64,000 nucleotides of DNA from contig NZ_JAKZKT010000002.1 of the NCBI RefSeq assembly GCF_022808645.1, positions 101,478 to 165,477 on the forward strand. The letters are read 5' to 3'. The stretch's first letter is position 1; each line of letters opens with the position of its first letter. This DNA is from Bacillus litorisediminis (GTDB lineage: Bacteria > Bacillota > Bacilli > Bacillales > JC228). Positions 20,656-29,312 of the stretch are shown piece after piece. The notes beneath the pieces are model-generated. The model was not told the DNA's origin. It saw only the letters and a program-made list of their open reading frames with translations, and made no database searches. Made by a program: the position numbers and the translations under genes.

Positions 20656-21606
20656 ATGGACAAACGGCAAAAAGTTGCAGTCATTATCGGCCCCACTGCC
20701 GTTGGGAAGACAAAAGTCAGTATTGAGCTGGCGAAGAGATGGAATGGCGAGATCATTAGCGGCGATTCCATGCAGATTTACCGCGGTTTAGACATTGGAA
20801 CGGCTAAAGTGACGGAAGAAGAAATGGACGGGGTTCCGCATCATTTAATTGATATTCGCGACCCAGAGGATTCTTTTACAGTTGCAGATTTTCAAGCTCT
20901 GGTAAGAGAGAAAATCACGGAAATTGAAAAACGCGGAAAACTTCCTTTCATCGTTGGAGGAACGGGGCTGTATATTCAATCGGTTTTATTCGATTATCAG
21001 TTTCAAGAGGAATCGTCTACAGAGACGCGGGAAAAGCTTTATGCCCAATATGAAAAAGAGGGAATTGCGCCTTTATTTCAAAAGCTTCAAGAGGTAGATC
21101 CTAAAAGTGCTGATGTCATTCACCCAAATAATATAAGAAGGGTGATTCGTGCACTAGAGGTTTATCTGGATACAGGGCTAGCTTTTTCAGAGTGGAAGGA
21201 GTCTCAAACCAATCAGCTTTTGTATCAAGCAGCGATCATCGGTCTGACAATGGAACGCGATCTTTTGTATGACCGCATAAATCAGCGTGTTGATGCCATG
21301 ATGGAAGCTGGATTATTAGATGAAGTAAAAAAGCTGTATGATCAGGGGATTCGCGGAACACAGTCTGTTCAGGGGATTGGCTATAAAGAACTGTATGAAT
21401 ACTTTGATGGAACAGCTGATTTAGAGCACGCTGTAGAAAAATTAAAGAAAAACTCTAGAAATTACGCAAAAAGGCAACTCACTTGGTTCCGCAATCAGCT
21501 TGATGTCAAATGGTTTGACATGACCGATATTTCCGCAATTGAGAAAAAAATTGAGGAAATCTCACAATATCTTGCAGGAAAGCTGAAACTTGGAGCGAAT
21601 ACATAA
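20656..21606 (+). CDS. miaA: MiaA, tRNA dimethylallyltransferase
   Basis: MiaA transfers dimethylallyl to A37 of tRNAs, giving the substrate of MiaB. From the ATG at 20656 (AAAGGA 9 nt upstream) it has 316 residues. The P-loop GPTAVGKT is near residue 12, SGDSMQIYRGLDIGTAK near 35, and VGGTGLYI near 96. The upstream in-frame GTG at 20638 lacks a ribosome site. hfq follows 48 bp downstream, and the mutL-miaA-hfq order is conserved. Confidence 0.96.
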   Translation: MDKRQKVAVIIGPTAVGKTKVSIELAKRWNGEIISGDSMQIYRGLDIGTAKVTEEEMDGVPHHLIDIRDPEDSFTVADFQALVREKITEIEKRGKLPFIVGGTGLYIQSVLFDYQFQEESSTETREKLYAQYEKEGIAPLFQKLQEVDPKSADVIHPNNIRRVIRALEVYLDTGLAFSEWKESQTNQLLYQAAIIGLTMERDLLYDRINQRVDAMMEAGLLDEVKKLYDQGIRGTQSVQGIGYKELYEYFDGTADLEHAVEKLKKNSRNYAKRQLTWFRNQLDVKWFDMTDISAIEKKIEEISQYLAGKLKLGANT

Positions 21607-21654
21607 AACAAAAGCGAAAAACACCTTCGCAGAGAGAGAATAGGAGGCAGGGCC

Positions 21655-21882
21655 ATGAAACAACCGGTTAATATTCAAGATCAAGTTTTGAATCAGTTAC
21701 GAAAAGAAGGGATCCCAGTAACCGTCTTTTTATTAAACGGATTTCAAATTCGGGGATATATTAAAGGATTCGATAACTTTACAGTTTTATTTGAATCTGA
21801 AGGCAAGCAGCAGCTTGTATTCAAGCATGCAATCTCAACCTTCGCCCCGCAACGTAATGTAACCATTGAAACGGAAGCTTAA
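21655..21882 (+). CDS. hfq: RNA-binding protein Hfq
   Basis: Hfq is a hexameric Sm-like RNA chaperone. The 75-residue protein shows the Sm1 region ([25 protein letters not shown]) and the Sm2 signature KHAIST. AGGAGG precedes the ATG at 21655. It is the last gene of the mutS-mutL-miaA-hfq group and is followed by a terminator. Confidence 0.97.
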   Translation: MKQPVNIQDQVLNQLRKEGIPVTVFLLNGFQIRGYIKGFDNFTVLFESEGKQQLVFKHAISTFAPQRNVTIETEA

Positions 21883-21905
21883 TCCGATCGGATCAAAATA
21901 CGAAT

Positions 21906-21935
21906 GGATGTTCCAGCAGGAGCATCCTTTTTATT
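21906..21935 (+). terminator. Intrinsic terminator of hfq
   Basis: GGATGTTCC / GGAGCATCC with an AGCA loop is followed by a T-rich run. Confidence 0.85.
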
Positions 21936-21980
21936 ATTTCGCTAAGATCTATTCAAAATCAAAAATAAGGGATTTTTACT

Positions 21981-22015
21981 TTGTATTTGCAGCAGGGTTT
22001 GTGTATACTTATAAT
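21981..22015 (+). promoter_or_regulatory. Promoter of the vmlR-like gene
   Basis: Two overlapping -35/-10 pairs are visible, both with 17-bp spacing: TTGTAT with TATACT (22004-22009), and TTGCAG with TATAAT (22010-22015). Either would start the attenuator leader RNA near 22022. Confidence 0.65.
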
Positions 22016-22032
22016 ACGAATGCCAGAAAGGA

Positions 22033-22050
22033 ATGATGGGTGGACGATGA
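22033..22050 (+). CDS. Leader peptide (5 codons) of the ABC-F attenuator
   Basis: AGAAAGGA precedes ATG ATG GGT GGA CGA TGA, encoding MMGGR. The stop codon lies 2 nt before the first strand of the leader stem. A ribosome stalled here by an antibiotic would block that strand, the classical arrangement of ribosome-mediated attenuation. Confidence 0.65.
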   Translation: MMGGR

Positions 22051-22052
22051 TT

Positions 22053-22217
22053 GACTAATCTTATTTATCACATTTGAAATCGTATATTTCAAATCACACA
22101 AAAATAGGATTAGTCTGCCCATCTTTATAAATTTAAAGTGCTACTTCTGATGAAATAGCTTATTTCATGCTGGACTGGTACGGCTAATCCTTCCTATTAA
22201 ATAGGGAGGATTTTTTA
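22053..22217 (+). promoter_or_regulatory. Ribosome-mediated transcription attenuator
   Basis: Strand 1 (GACTAATC, 22053-22060) pairs with strand 2 (GATTAGTC, 22108-22115). Strand 2, extended to AGGATTAGTC (22106-22115), can instead pair with GGCTAATCCT (22182-22191). That second pairing destroys the terminator AATCCTTCCTAT / ATAGGGAGGATT (22186-22212) and its T-run. Small hairpins (near 22072-22095 and 22150-22168) lie in between. The design predicts induction of the downstream resistance gene by translation inhibitors. Confidence 0.85.
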
Positions 22218-22247
22218 ATTCTCCCTTTCAAGAAGGGGATCAGGCAA

Positions 22248-23897
22248 ATGAGGGAACTATTTAAATTATCAAACATTAGCTATGAAGTAATGGACCTTAC
22301 TATATTTGAAGGGGTAAATGCCAGCGTACAGCAAGGAGACATAATCGGTGTCATTGGGAAAAATGGGGCCGGGAAATCTACGCTGCTGCAGCTGATTAAC
22401 AAGATGCTAGCTCCGACATATGGAACTATTCAATGGCTTCAGCCAAACTTGAATATAGTTATGGTCGAACAAGAAACCGAATCACATTCTTTTGAAAATT
22501 TGACTCCCAGAGAAGTCGCATTGCTTGAAAAATGGAAGGTACCAATCCATTTATTCGCAGTATTAAGTGGCGGGGAAAAACTGAAAGCGCGACTTGCAAA
22601 GGGTCTATCGAAGGATGCTGACCTTCTGCTATTGGATGAGCCAACCAATCATCTTGATGAATCTAGTATAGATCTGCTCAAAACTGAACTTCAAAATTAT
22701 AGAGGGACTGTTATATTTGTTTCGCATGATCGATATTTTTTGGATGAAGTTGCGACGAAGATATGGTCGATTGAAGGGAAAAAACTGATTGAACACAAAG
22801 GCAATTATTCTAGCTATATGGAGTTTCGCAAACAAAAAAGACTGACACAGCAACGCGAGTATGAAAAACAGCAAAAAATGGTGGAACGGATTGAAGGCCA
22901 AATCAAGGAACTGACTTCTTGGTCGAGCAAAGCACATGCACAATCTACGAAAAAAGAAGGGTTTAAAGAATATTACCGAGTAAAAGCGAAGCGTATGGAT
23001 GCTCAGATCAAATCCAAGCAAAAACGTCTTGAAAAAGAGCTTGAAAGAGTTAAGGCAGAACCGGTTGAGTCAGAATATACAGTCCGCTTTTCAATTAAAT
23101 CAAACAACAAGGTAGGCAAAAGGTTTTTAGAGGCTAAAAATGTAGCCAAGTCTTTTGGTAAAACAACACTTTTTAGAAATGTTAATTTCACAATTCAGCA
23201 TGGGGAGAAGGTTGCCATACTGGGTCCAAATGGCAGCGGAAAAACAACCCTGCTGAAAATAATAGTCGGTCAGGAACCAGCTGAAGGCGATGTCTGGGTT
23301 TCACCCTCTGCCGATATTGGTTATCTAACACAAGAAGTGTTTGATTTGCCGCTTGATCAAACACCCGAGCAGCTCTTTTTCCAAGAAACCTACGAGGAGA
23401 GAGGGAAAGTCCAAACATTGATGAAACATCTGGGCTTTGTGGCATCGCAATGGACAGAACCTATCCGAAATATGAGTATGGGTGAGCGGGTAAAGTGTAA
23501 GCTTATGAAGTATATCCTGGAAGAAAAAAATGTGCTTATTTTGGATGAACCGACGAATCATCTCGATTTGCCTTCTCGAGAACAGCTTGAGGAAACCTTA
23601 GCACAGTATAATGGAACGTTAATCGCAGTCTCGCATGACCGCTATTTTCTTGAAAAAATAACAAATCACAAACTTGTTATTTCAAATCAGAGCATTCAGA
23701 AACACATGAATGAACTTCCCGTCAAAAGGGATAATGGGGAGGAGTTGCTTTTAAAGCTGGAAACGGAAAGACAAGAAGTATTAGGCAGGCTTAGCTTTAT
23801 GACTCCAAAGGATGGAGAATACGCAGAACTTGATAAGAAATTCAATGAGCTTACCAAGCAAATAAATGAACTAAAGCAGAGATCGTCTCATCTTTAG
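22248..23897 (+). CDS. vmlR: ABC-F ribosome protection protein, VmlR-like
   Basis: The 549-residue cytoplasmic protein has two ABC ATPase domains and no membrane segments. Walker A motifs are GKNGAGKST near residue 37 and GPNGSGKTT near 330. Signature motifs are LSGGEK and MSMGER, and each domain carries DEPTNHLD. The long interdomain linker (about 190-290) reaches the ribosomal drug site in this class. It closely matches B. subtilis VmlR (about 547 residues), which protects ribosomes from lincomycin, virginiamycin M and pleuromutilins. GAAGGGGATC precedes the ATG at 22248. Expression is predicted to be controlled by the upstream attenuator. Drug spectrum is inferred from similarity. Confidence 0.93.
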   Translation: MRELFKLSNISYEVMDLTIFEGVNASVQQGDIIGVIGKNGAGKSTLLQLINKMLAPTYGTIQWLQPNLNIVMVEQETESHSFENLTPREVALLEKWKVPIHLFAVLSGGEKLKARLAKGLSKDADLLLLDEPTNHLDESSIDLLKTELQNYRGTVIFVSHDRYFLDEVATKIWSIEGKKLIEHKGNYSSYMEFRKQKRLTQQREYEKQQKMVERIEGQIKELTSWSSKAHAQSTKKEGFKEYYRVKAKRMDAQIKSKQKRLEKELERVKAEPVESEYTVRFSIKSNNKVGKRFLEAKNVAKSFGKTTLFRNVNFTIQHGEKVAILGPNGSGKTTLLKIIVGQEPAEGDVWVSPSADIGYLTQEVFDLPLDQTPEQLFFQETYEERGKVQTLMKHLGFVASQWTEPIRNMSMGERVKCKLMKYILEEKNVLILDEPTNHLDLPSREQLEETLAQYNGTLIAVSHDRYFLEKITNHKLVISNQSIQKHMNELPVKRDNGEELLLKLETERQEVLGRLSFMTPKDGEYAELDKKFNELTKQINELKQRSSHL

Positions 23898-23959
23898 TGA
23901 GACGTTTTCCCAAAAACATCGTCTATATCCATATAAGAAATGTAATAGAGGGGATGTAG

Positions 23960-25882
23960 ATGATTAAAAAACTTTGGATTTTAACAGGAATATTGGTTTT
24001 TGGAATGGCAGCTTCATTTATATTTGCGCAGGATAAACAAGGAGAAGTGATGACTCGCGAAACAGCAGAATCAAAACAACTGAAAGAGCCATCAGTGGAG
24101 CCTTTAAATGTGGTAGGTTCCTTCGATGCTTTTAAAAAAATGATGAAAAATATAGAAAAAGATAGAGGCGAAATATCAATTTTATTTTCTAGTGATACCG
24201 CAGAAAGTGCAGAAAGTGAGGATGGTTCTTCAGGTGCTGACTACTCAACCACAAATGTACAGGTGAACGGCGTGGATGAAGCAGACCATATCAAAACAGA
24301 TGGAACCTACATGTACCAAATAAAAGAAAATCAATTGATCATTTCAAGTGTGTACCCTGCCAATGAAATGAAAGTAGTGTATCAACAAAAATATGAAGAT
24401 GATTTTAATCCTTCTGATTTGTATGTAGATGAAAAGCAGCTGATCGTGATTGGTCATAGTCGGTTTAACGACCCAACTATGGAAACGGATGCCAAAAGTA
24501 ATCCTTACTTTTTTCCAGAGTCAGGTGTAAAGGTATTAGTTTATGAATTAAAGGATCGTCACAATTTAGAACTGGTTCGAGAAGTGGAAATTGAAGGACA
24601 CTATAATTCTTCCCGTAAAATTGGGAATAGCTTGTATGTGGTTTCTAATAAATATATTCCTGTCCACATATTAGAAAGGGACGAGACAGTAGATGAAAAC
24701 CTATTAAAACCCGCCTACAAAGACAGTGTGTTAGGTGAAGAAATCAAACGTTCCGATTGGGACGAGATTTATTACTTGCCTGAATTCGACGAACCGAACT
24801 ATCTCATAGTTTCAGGCATAGATTTAAGCAATCATGAAAAACCCGCATCGGTATCGACATACTTAGGTGCAAGTCAAAATCTTTATGCATCGAAAGACCA
24901 TTTATACGTAACCATACCTACTTATGAAGAAAGCGGGTTATTGATTAAACGTGCTATTGATATAAATACGGCTATATTTAAATTTAAATTAGCAAACGGA
25001 ACGGCTACATTTATCGCTGAAGGAGAAGTCGAAGGAAGAATCTTAAATCAATTCTCGATGGATGAGCACAATGGCCACTTCCGAATTGCCACAACTACAG
25101 GGGAAGTTTGGGATGAGACGAATCCTTCTAAAAATCATTTATTTATCTTAGACCAGAATTTAAAGAAAACAGGTGAAATACGAGATATTGCGCCAAAAGA
25201 AGTAATTTACTCGGTTCGCTTTATGGGAGATCGAGGCTATATGGTCACCTTTAAAAAAGTAGACCCTCTATTTGTCTTTGATTTAAAAGATCCAAATAAC
25301 CCAACTATTCTAGGAAAATTAAAGATACCAGGATACAGTGATTACTTACATCCTTATGATGAAAACCATATTATTGGCTTTGGTAAAGATGCTGTAGAAG
25401 CTACAAAAGGAGATTTTGCTTATTACCAGGGAATGAAAATGGCCTTGTTTGATATAACGGATGTAAACAATCCAAAAGAAAAATTTGTTGAAATCATTGG
25501 CGATCGGGGAACTGACTCAGAACTGCTATACAACCACAAAGCCTTACTCTTTTCAAAGGAAAAAAATCTGATTGCATTTCCGGTTAATCTTTATCAATTA
25601 CCGGATGGAATCAAGAATCCAGAGGGAGATGCCTATGGTGAATTTACCTTCCAAGGTGCCTTTGTTTACGGATTAGATTTAGAAAATGGCTTCACCTTAA
25701 AGAAACAGATTACACATATCTCTGATGGAGATGCATTGAAAATGGGCTATTATCCGGATTTTGATAAAGGCGTACAACGCATCATGTATATCGAAGACAC
25801 ACTCTATACCATATCAAACCATAAAATTGAAGCTCATCATATCAACACATTCAATAAGCTAAATGAGGTTGTACTTCCTTAA
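23960..25882 (+). CDS. Secreted beta-propeller domain protein
   Basis: The 640-residue protein has an N-terminal signal or anchor segment (about residues 3-23, ending SFIFA-QDK). Its main domain belongs to a bacterial beta-propeller family marked by the VNGVDEADHIKTDGTYMYQI segment near residue 105. Repeated YLHPYDENHIIGFGKDA-type blades follow. Family function is unknown; some members are extracellular in Bacillus and archaea. AGAGGGGATGTAG precedes the ATG at 23960. It has its own terminator. Confidence 0.8.
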   Translation: MIKKLWILTGILVFGMAASFIFAQDKQGEVMTRETAESKQLKEPSVEPLNVVGSFDAFKKMMKNIEKDRGEISILFSSDTAESAESEDGSSGADYSTTNVQVNGVDEADHIKTDGTYMYQIKENQLIISSVYPANEMKVVYQQKYEDDFNPSDLYVDEKQLIVIGHSRFNDPTMETDAKSNPYFFPESGVKVLVYELKDRHNLELVREVEIEGHYNSSRKIGNSLYVVSNKYIPVHILERDETVDENLLKPAYKDSVLGEEIKRSDWDEIYYLPEFDEPNYLIVSGIDLSNHEKPASVSTYLGASQNLYASKDHLYVTIPTYEESGLLIKRAIDINTAIFKFKLANGTATFIAEGEVEGRILNQFSMDEHNGHFRIATTTGEVWDETNPSKNHLFILDQNLKKTGEIRDIAPKEVIYSVRFMGDRGYMVTFKKVDPLFVFDLKDPNNPTILGKLKIPGYSDYLHPYDENHIIGFGKDAVEATKGDFAYYQGMKMALFDITDVNNPKEKFVEIIGDRGTDSELLYNHKALLFSKEKNLIAFPVNLYQLPDGIKNPEGDAYGEFTFQGAFVYGLDLENGFTLKKQITHISDGDALKMGYYPDFDKGVQRIMYIEDTLYTISNHKIEAHHINTFNKLNEVVLP

Positions 25883-25913
25883 AAAAGCAGGTCATTTGAC
25901 TTGCTTTTTTTTG
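25883..25913 (+). terminator. Intrinsic terminator after the beta-propeller gene
   Basis: The AAGCAGGTC / GACTTGCTT stem with an ATTT loop ends in eight T. Confidence 0.85.
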
Positions 25914-26002
25914 TGAGGGTTAACAATACGATGTGCGTTTTTTTAAAAAAATTTGGGTACTTTAAAAAGTGTCGTAAAAAAATAGGGTGAGGTGATTTCA
26001 TC

Positions 26003-26470
26003 ATGGTATCAAGGAGGCACTTTGCTTTTAATCTCTGTATAATAATGATCCCGTGGTTATCGTTATTATTTTTAGGAAAGAGTAATGTAAAACGTTATTC
26101 TCTAGCTGGAGTAGTTATCGTTATTTTCGAGATTATAAATCATTGGTATGGACATAAAAGGAAGTGGTGGAAGTTTTATGATACGCCAAGATCCTTTATA
26201 AAGGATGAACTTCCTTTTAGTATCGGCCCTTATATGCCTCTTTCGATGTGGTTGCTTAAATATTCGTACGGAAACTTTAAAAAGTTTGTGTTGCTTAATG
26301 CTATTGCTGATGGACTCTTTGCTTTTCTTTTTATCGATGTTCTTAAAAAGCTTAAAATCATACGTCTCAATCGGTTAAATCATTTTCAATTTTTTATATA
26401 CCTACACTATAAAGCCTACTTATTATATGGAGTACAGTATTTATATGAGAAATTAAAAGGATCTAGCTGA
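26003..26470 (+). CDS. CBO0543-type integral membrane protein
   Basis: The 155-residue protein has an N-terminal hydrophobic segment pair (about residues 8-42), a charged loop (GHKRKWWKFYDTPRSFIKDELPFSIGP) and further hydrophobic stretches. This pattern fits the small membrane proteins of unknown role that are often multicopy in Bacillaceae. GTGAGGTGATTTCATC precedes the ATG at 26003. A decayed relative follows at once (26576-27005), and another family member sits at 60251-60844. No function is known. Confidence 0.65.
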   Translation: MVSRRHFAFNLCIIMIPWLSLLFLGKSNVKRYSLAGVVIVIFEIINHWYGHKRKWWKFYDTPRSFIKDELPFSIGPYMPLSMWLLKYSYGNFKKFVLLNAIADGLFAFLFIDVLKKLKIIRLNRLNHFQFFIYLHYKAYLLYGVQYLYEKLKGSS

Positions 26471-26575
26471 AATCATGCAAACATGCCCGTTGAAACAAAC
26501 AGGGGTTCACGCTATTTACAACGAAACAGTCGCATAAATACGTAATATATGCGGTATTTTAAATAAAAAAAGGAA

Positions 26576-27005
26576 ATGGGGTTAATCATTTATCATTTTA
26601 TTCTCATCGCCTTTAAAACAAATAAAAGATTAAAAGCCAATCAAATTGTCCATATCGGATGTTTACCATTGATTGTTCAAATATCCTTTGATGTCATAGT
26701 GGAGTTTACATATAACGGGTATTGGTAATTCACGAAATCGATTGGCAAGGATTCTGCCTCATACTTTTCTAATTCCTCCAGTGAATTTGATGTTTTTAAA
26801 TTGATACCCCTTTTAAGTCCCATCATGAAATAAACCTTATACATTTTAGTTTGGTTAATTGGAATTTTAATTTACGAAACAATCACCTTACTTCCTGAAC
26901 CTTGGGGTTAATTTTATTATGGGTAGTGGAAGCTGAGGTATAAAGCAATGATCGATCCCGTTTCATGATCTTAATACCATTTACAAATGCATAACCAAAT
27001 TGGAG
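26576..27005 (+). pseudogene. Decayed CBO0543-type membrane protein gene
   Basis: After AAAAAAAGGA and the ATG at 26576, the frame reads MGLIIYHFILIAFKTNKR and stops at about 26728. Beyond it, alternative frames still show family segments such as VWLIGILIYETITLLPEPWG, FYYG and KLRYKAMIDPV, separated by stops and frameshifts up to about 27000. The remains look like a second copy of the family found at 60251-60844. No intact product is possible. Confidence 0.75.
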
Positions 27006-27067
27006 GATAAGTTGTTCGCCAGAAGAGGGTAATAATCAAGAAGGAACCGTATTGGTTCCTTTTACAT

Positions 27068-27241
27068 TTAATGATTATTCGGATTTTTTAAGTGAGATTT
27101 GCTGCCGCGATTCGAATTATAATGTTTACCTTTACTGTTATCTCCGCTAGCTGCCTCTTGGCCAAATTCAGTGTCTAATTTTCCGCTGTTTCTTGGTGAG
27201 CTTTGATTTTTACTGCCATGTCGATTATCACGCTTTGTCAA
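27068..27241 (-). CDS. Small hydrophilic protein, possibly spore-associated
   Basis: A 57-residue, Asn/Ser/Gly/Lys-rich protein starts MTKRDNRHGSKNQSSPRN and ends HLKNPNNH. AGGAGGTG lies 8 nt before the TTG at 27241; an overlapping GTG at 27250 would use the ribosome site itself. Composition recalls minor small acid-soluble spore proteins, and DTEFGQEAA is vaguely like the gamma-type repeat, but no confident family match was made. Confidence 0.55.
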   Translation of the reverse strand: MTKRDNRHGSKNQSSPRNSGKLDTEFGQEAASGDNSKGKHYNSNRGSKSHLKNPNNH

Positions 27242-27345
27242 TAGTAACACCTCCTATTTAGACCGATAATACTATGATTCCAAGCTTTCCTTGTTTCATT
27301 ACAAAATTAATTGGAAAAGTTATTAGCACTTAGAACTAGTAATGA

Positions 27346-27909
27346 ATGTTGAGAGAACAGATTGCAAAACTATCCCTAAATTTGGGGGTGGTCAGACTGA
27401 TAATAAAGGTAATTCGTGTAACCCTTTTAACAATCCTAATGGCATCGAATCCGGGAACGATTCACGCACAAACTTCCGCGCAAGTTACCTATCCATGCAG
27501 CGTAGTTCTTCATTCAGTTAAAAATACATCCAATGCCCAGGGTGTTGCTTTGATTACCAAAGTAAAAAAGCCATATACCGATTCACCGATGAGTCCAGTT
27601 AGAGAGAGGGAAAGTATAGGGATTTATGGAGATTGGCTGCCATCTCCTTCTTCATTCGGCGATTTTGACCAATACGAAGGATTCGCTCAAGTACCTGGTG
27701 TGATAAGCTGGAGATTTAAGATGTACCCTGTAAAGGAAGACAGTCCAAGCTGGTTTGGCGGATCTCCGTGGGTAGGAAAATTTGATGAGATTACTTACGG
27801 AATTCCTGCGAATACACGAGTGGAACTGCGTGTATCTAATTCGAAAACTAATAAGCTGGGGCCAGCGATATTGCGAAATACTTTACAGGGATGCCAAAAA
27901 TCATCATGA
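27346..27909 (+). CDS. Predicted secreted protein of unknown function
   Basis: The frame of 187 codons contains a clear signal peptide (hydrophobic IIKVIRVTLLTILMA, cleavage near GTIHA-QTS) that begins about 20 residues after the first ATG. The true start may therefore be an internal GTG or CTG near 27385-27400, preceded by GGGGGTGG. The mature part has two cysteines (YPCSVVL and LQGCQK) that could form a disulphide, many Gly/Pro/Trp residues and no recognised domain. Confidence 0.55.
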   Translation: MLREQIAKLSLNLGVVRLIIKVIRVTLLTILMASNPGTIHAQTSAQVTYPCSVVLHSVKNTSNAQGVALITKVKKPYTDSPMSPVRERESIGIYGDWLPSPSSFGDFDQYEGFAQVPGVISWRFKMYPVKEDSPSWFGGSPWVGKFDEITYGIPANTRVELRVSNSKTNKLGPAILRNTLQGCQKSS

Positions 27910-28015
27910 AAAATAGAGCCGATCATAAAAAAGTCTTATTTTTCAAAACACTCTATTAAAAGGGATACATAACTAGTAAGATAGATATACTACTATCGAT
28001 AGGGGGAACTTACAC

Positions 28016-28162
28016 ATGGAAAATAAACCATTACATTATGATGGAAGTATTCAAAGCAATCATCAATTAGAGAATGAAGAATCTAGCAATGAAGCATTTG
28101 AAATTACGGAAGAAATGAGGAAAAATATTAGCGGAAATCCTTATATAAACACAATTGAGTGA
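28016..28162 (+). CDS. Small acidic protein (48 residues)
   Basis: AGGGGGA lies 8 nt before the ATG at 28016. The 48-residue product begins MENKPLHYDGSIQSNHQLEN and is rich in Glu and Asn. A terminator follows 9 bp after the stop. The ribosome site and terminator support a real small gene. The family is not recognised. Confidence 0.6.
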   Translation: MENKPLHYDGSIQSNHQLENEESSNEAFEITEEMRKNISGNPYINTIE

Positions 28163-28170
28163 AATAAATT

Positions 28171-28197
28171 GGTGCCTAAAAAGGTACCTTTTTTCTT
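28171..28197 (+). terminator. Intrinsic terminator of the 48-residue gene
   Basis: GGTGCC / GGTACC (one G-T pair) is followed by TTTTTTCTTTT. Confidence 0.75.
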
Positions 28198-28318
28198 TTC
28201 AAAGTCTATTAGTGCCAAAACCCGAAATCGAATCATATCTATTCAGGCTGAGTATATAATCGATTTTCCACACACACTATAAAGAATAAAGAAGGATGAA
28301 AGAGAGGACGTTCAAAAA

Positions 28319-28954
28319 ATGGCAAAAGTATTGTACATCACAGCTCATCCGCATGATGATACTCAGTCATACAGTATCGCCGTTGGAAAAGCTTTTATCG
28401 ATACCTATAAACAAGTTCATCCTAATGATGAAATTGTGAACTTGGATCTGTATAAGGAAAATATTCCACAAATTGATGTAGATGTTTTCAATGGCTGGGG
28501 TAAGCTCCGGTCTGGGCAGAGTTTTGAAGAGCTTTCTTCAGATGAGAAAGCAAAAGTAGGCAGACTATCTGAACTGTGTGACCAATTTATTGCCGCTGAT
28601 AAATATGTGTTTGTTACACCTTTATGGAATTTTTCTTTCCCGCCAGTTTTAAAAGCATATATTGATGCAGTTTCTGTTGCTGGAAAAACATTCAAATATA
28701 CGGAACAAGGTCCCGTAGGGCTATTAACTGATAAAAAAGCTTTACATATCCAAGCTCGGGGAGGTATTTATTCAGAAGGGCCAGCTGCTCAAATGGAAAT
28801 GGGACACCGATATTTAAATATTATAATGAAATTTTATGGAGTCCCATCATTCGAGGGCTTATTTGTGGAAGGTCATGCTGCCATGCCAGATAAGGCGCAA
28901 GAAATAAAAGAAAAAGCCATTGCAAGAGCTAAGGATTTAGCTCATACCTTTTAA
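28319..28954 (+). CDS. azoR: FMN-dependent NADH-azoreductase
   Basis: The 211-residue flavodoxin-like protein matches AzoR enzymes, which reduce azo dyes and quinones with NADH and FMN. The N-terminal phosphate-binding segment is [13 protein letters not shown] near residue 7. The FMN motif [17 protein letters not shown] is near 99, and [11 protein letters not shown] near 144. GAGAGGACG precedes the ATG at 28319. It is probably monocistronic, with its own terminator, and likely serves quinone or thiol-stress detoxification. Confidence 0.9.
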   Translation: MAKVLYITAHPHDDTQSYSIAVGKAFIDTYKQVHPNDEIVNLDLYKENIPQIDVDVFNGWGKLRSGQSFEELSSDEKAKVGRLSELCDQFIAADKYVFVTPLWNFSFPPVLKAYIDAVSVAGKTFKYTEQGPVGLLTDKKALHIQARGGIYSEGPAAQMEMGHRYLNIIMKFYGVPSFEGLFVEGHAAMPDKAQEIKEKAIARAKDLAHTF

Positions 28955-28973
28955 AATTTATTGAGAAAGATGG

Positions 28974-29015
28974 TAAAAGCTCTTCTTTGCAGAAAGAAGG
29001 GCTTTATAACTTTTT
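28974..29015 (+). terminator. Intrinsic terminator of azoR
   Basis: AAAGC-TCTTCTTT pairs with AAAGAAG-GGCTTT and is followed by a T-rich stretch. Confidence 0.75.
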
Positions 29016-29312
29016 ATACGTTGTTTTAATCAATCATTCATTTCCTTATTTTTGCAAGTAGTAACTTCACAAATTCCGATTTTGGACAGATTTTTTTAAT
29101 GGAATGGGACATTGTTGAATACATATGTATAAACGCGCCATTTTGAGTCATGGTTGGTAAAGCAGTTTGGAGAGCGTTGCCCTGGAGATCATGGGACACG
29201 GGAGGTCCTGTTTATACCAGGTGTGTTCTATTAGCATTTTTACTAAATATAGGCATTTGTCACCCATTTGACATCGTAAGCGTATACTGTTAGAGATTGA
29301 GAGGTGAAGGCT
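29016..29312. other. Spacer before spoVK
   Basis: No gene was recognised. A short frame (ATG near 29150, about 47 codons) lacks a ribosome site. A sporulation promoter for spoVK is expected here; GTATACTG near 29282 could be a poor SigE -10, but this is not secure. Confidence 0.4.

Noticed and set aside
29150..29293. 47-codon frame upstream of spoVK
   Set aside because: No ribosome site and no recognisable protein features.
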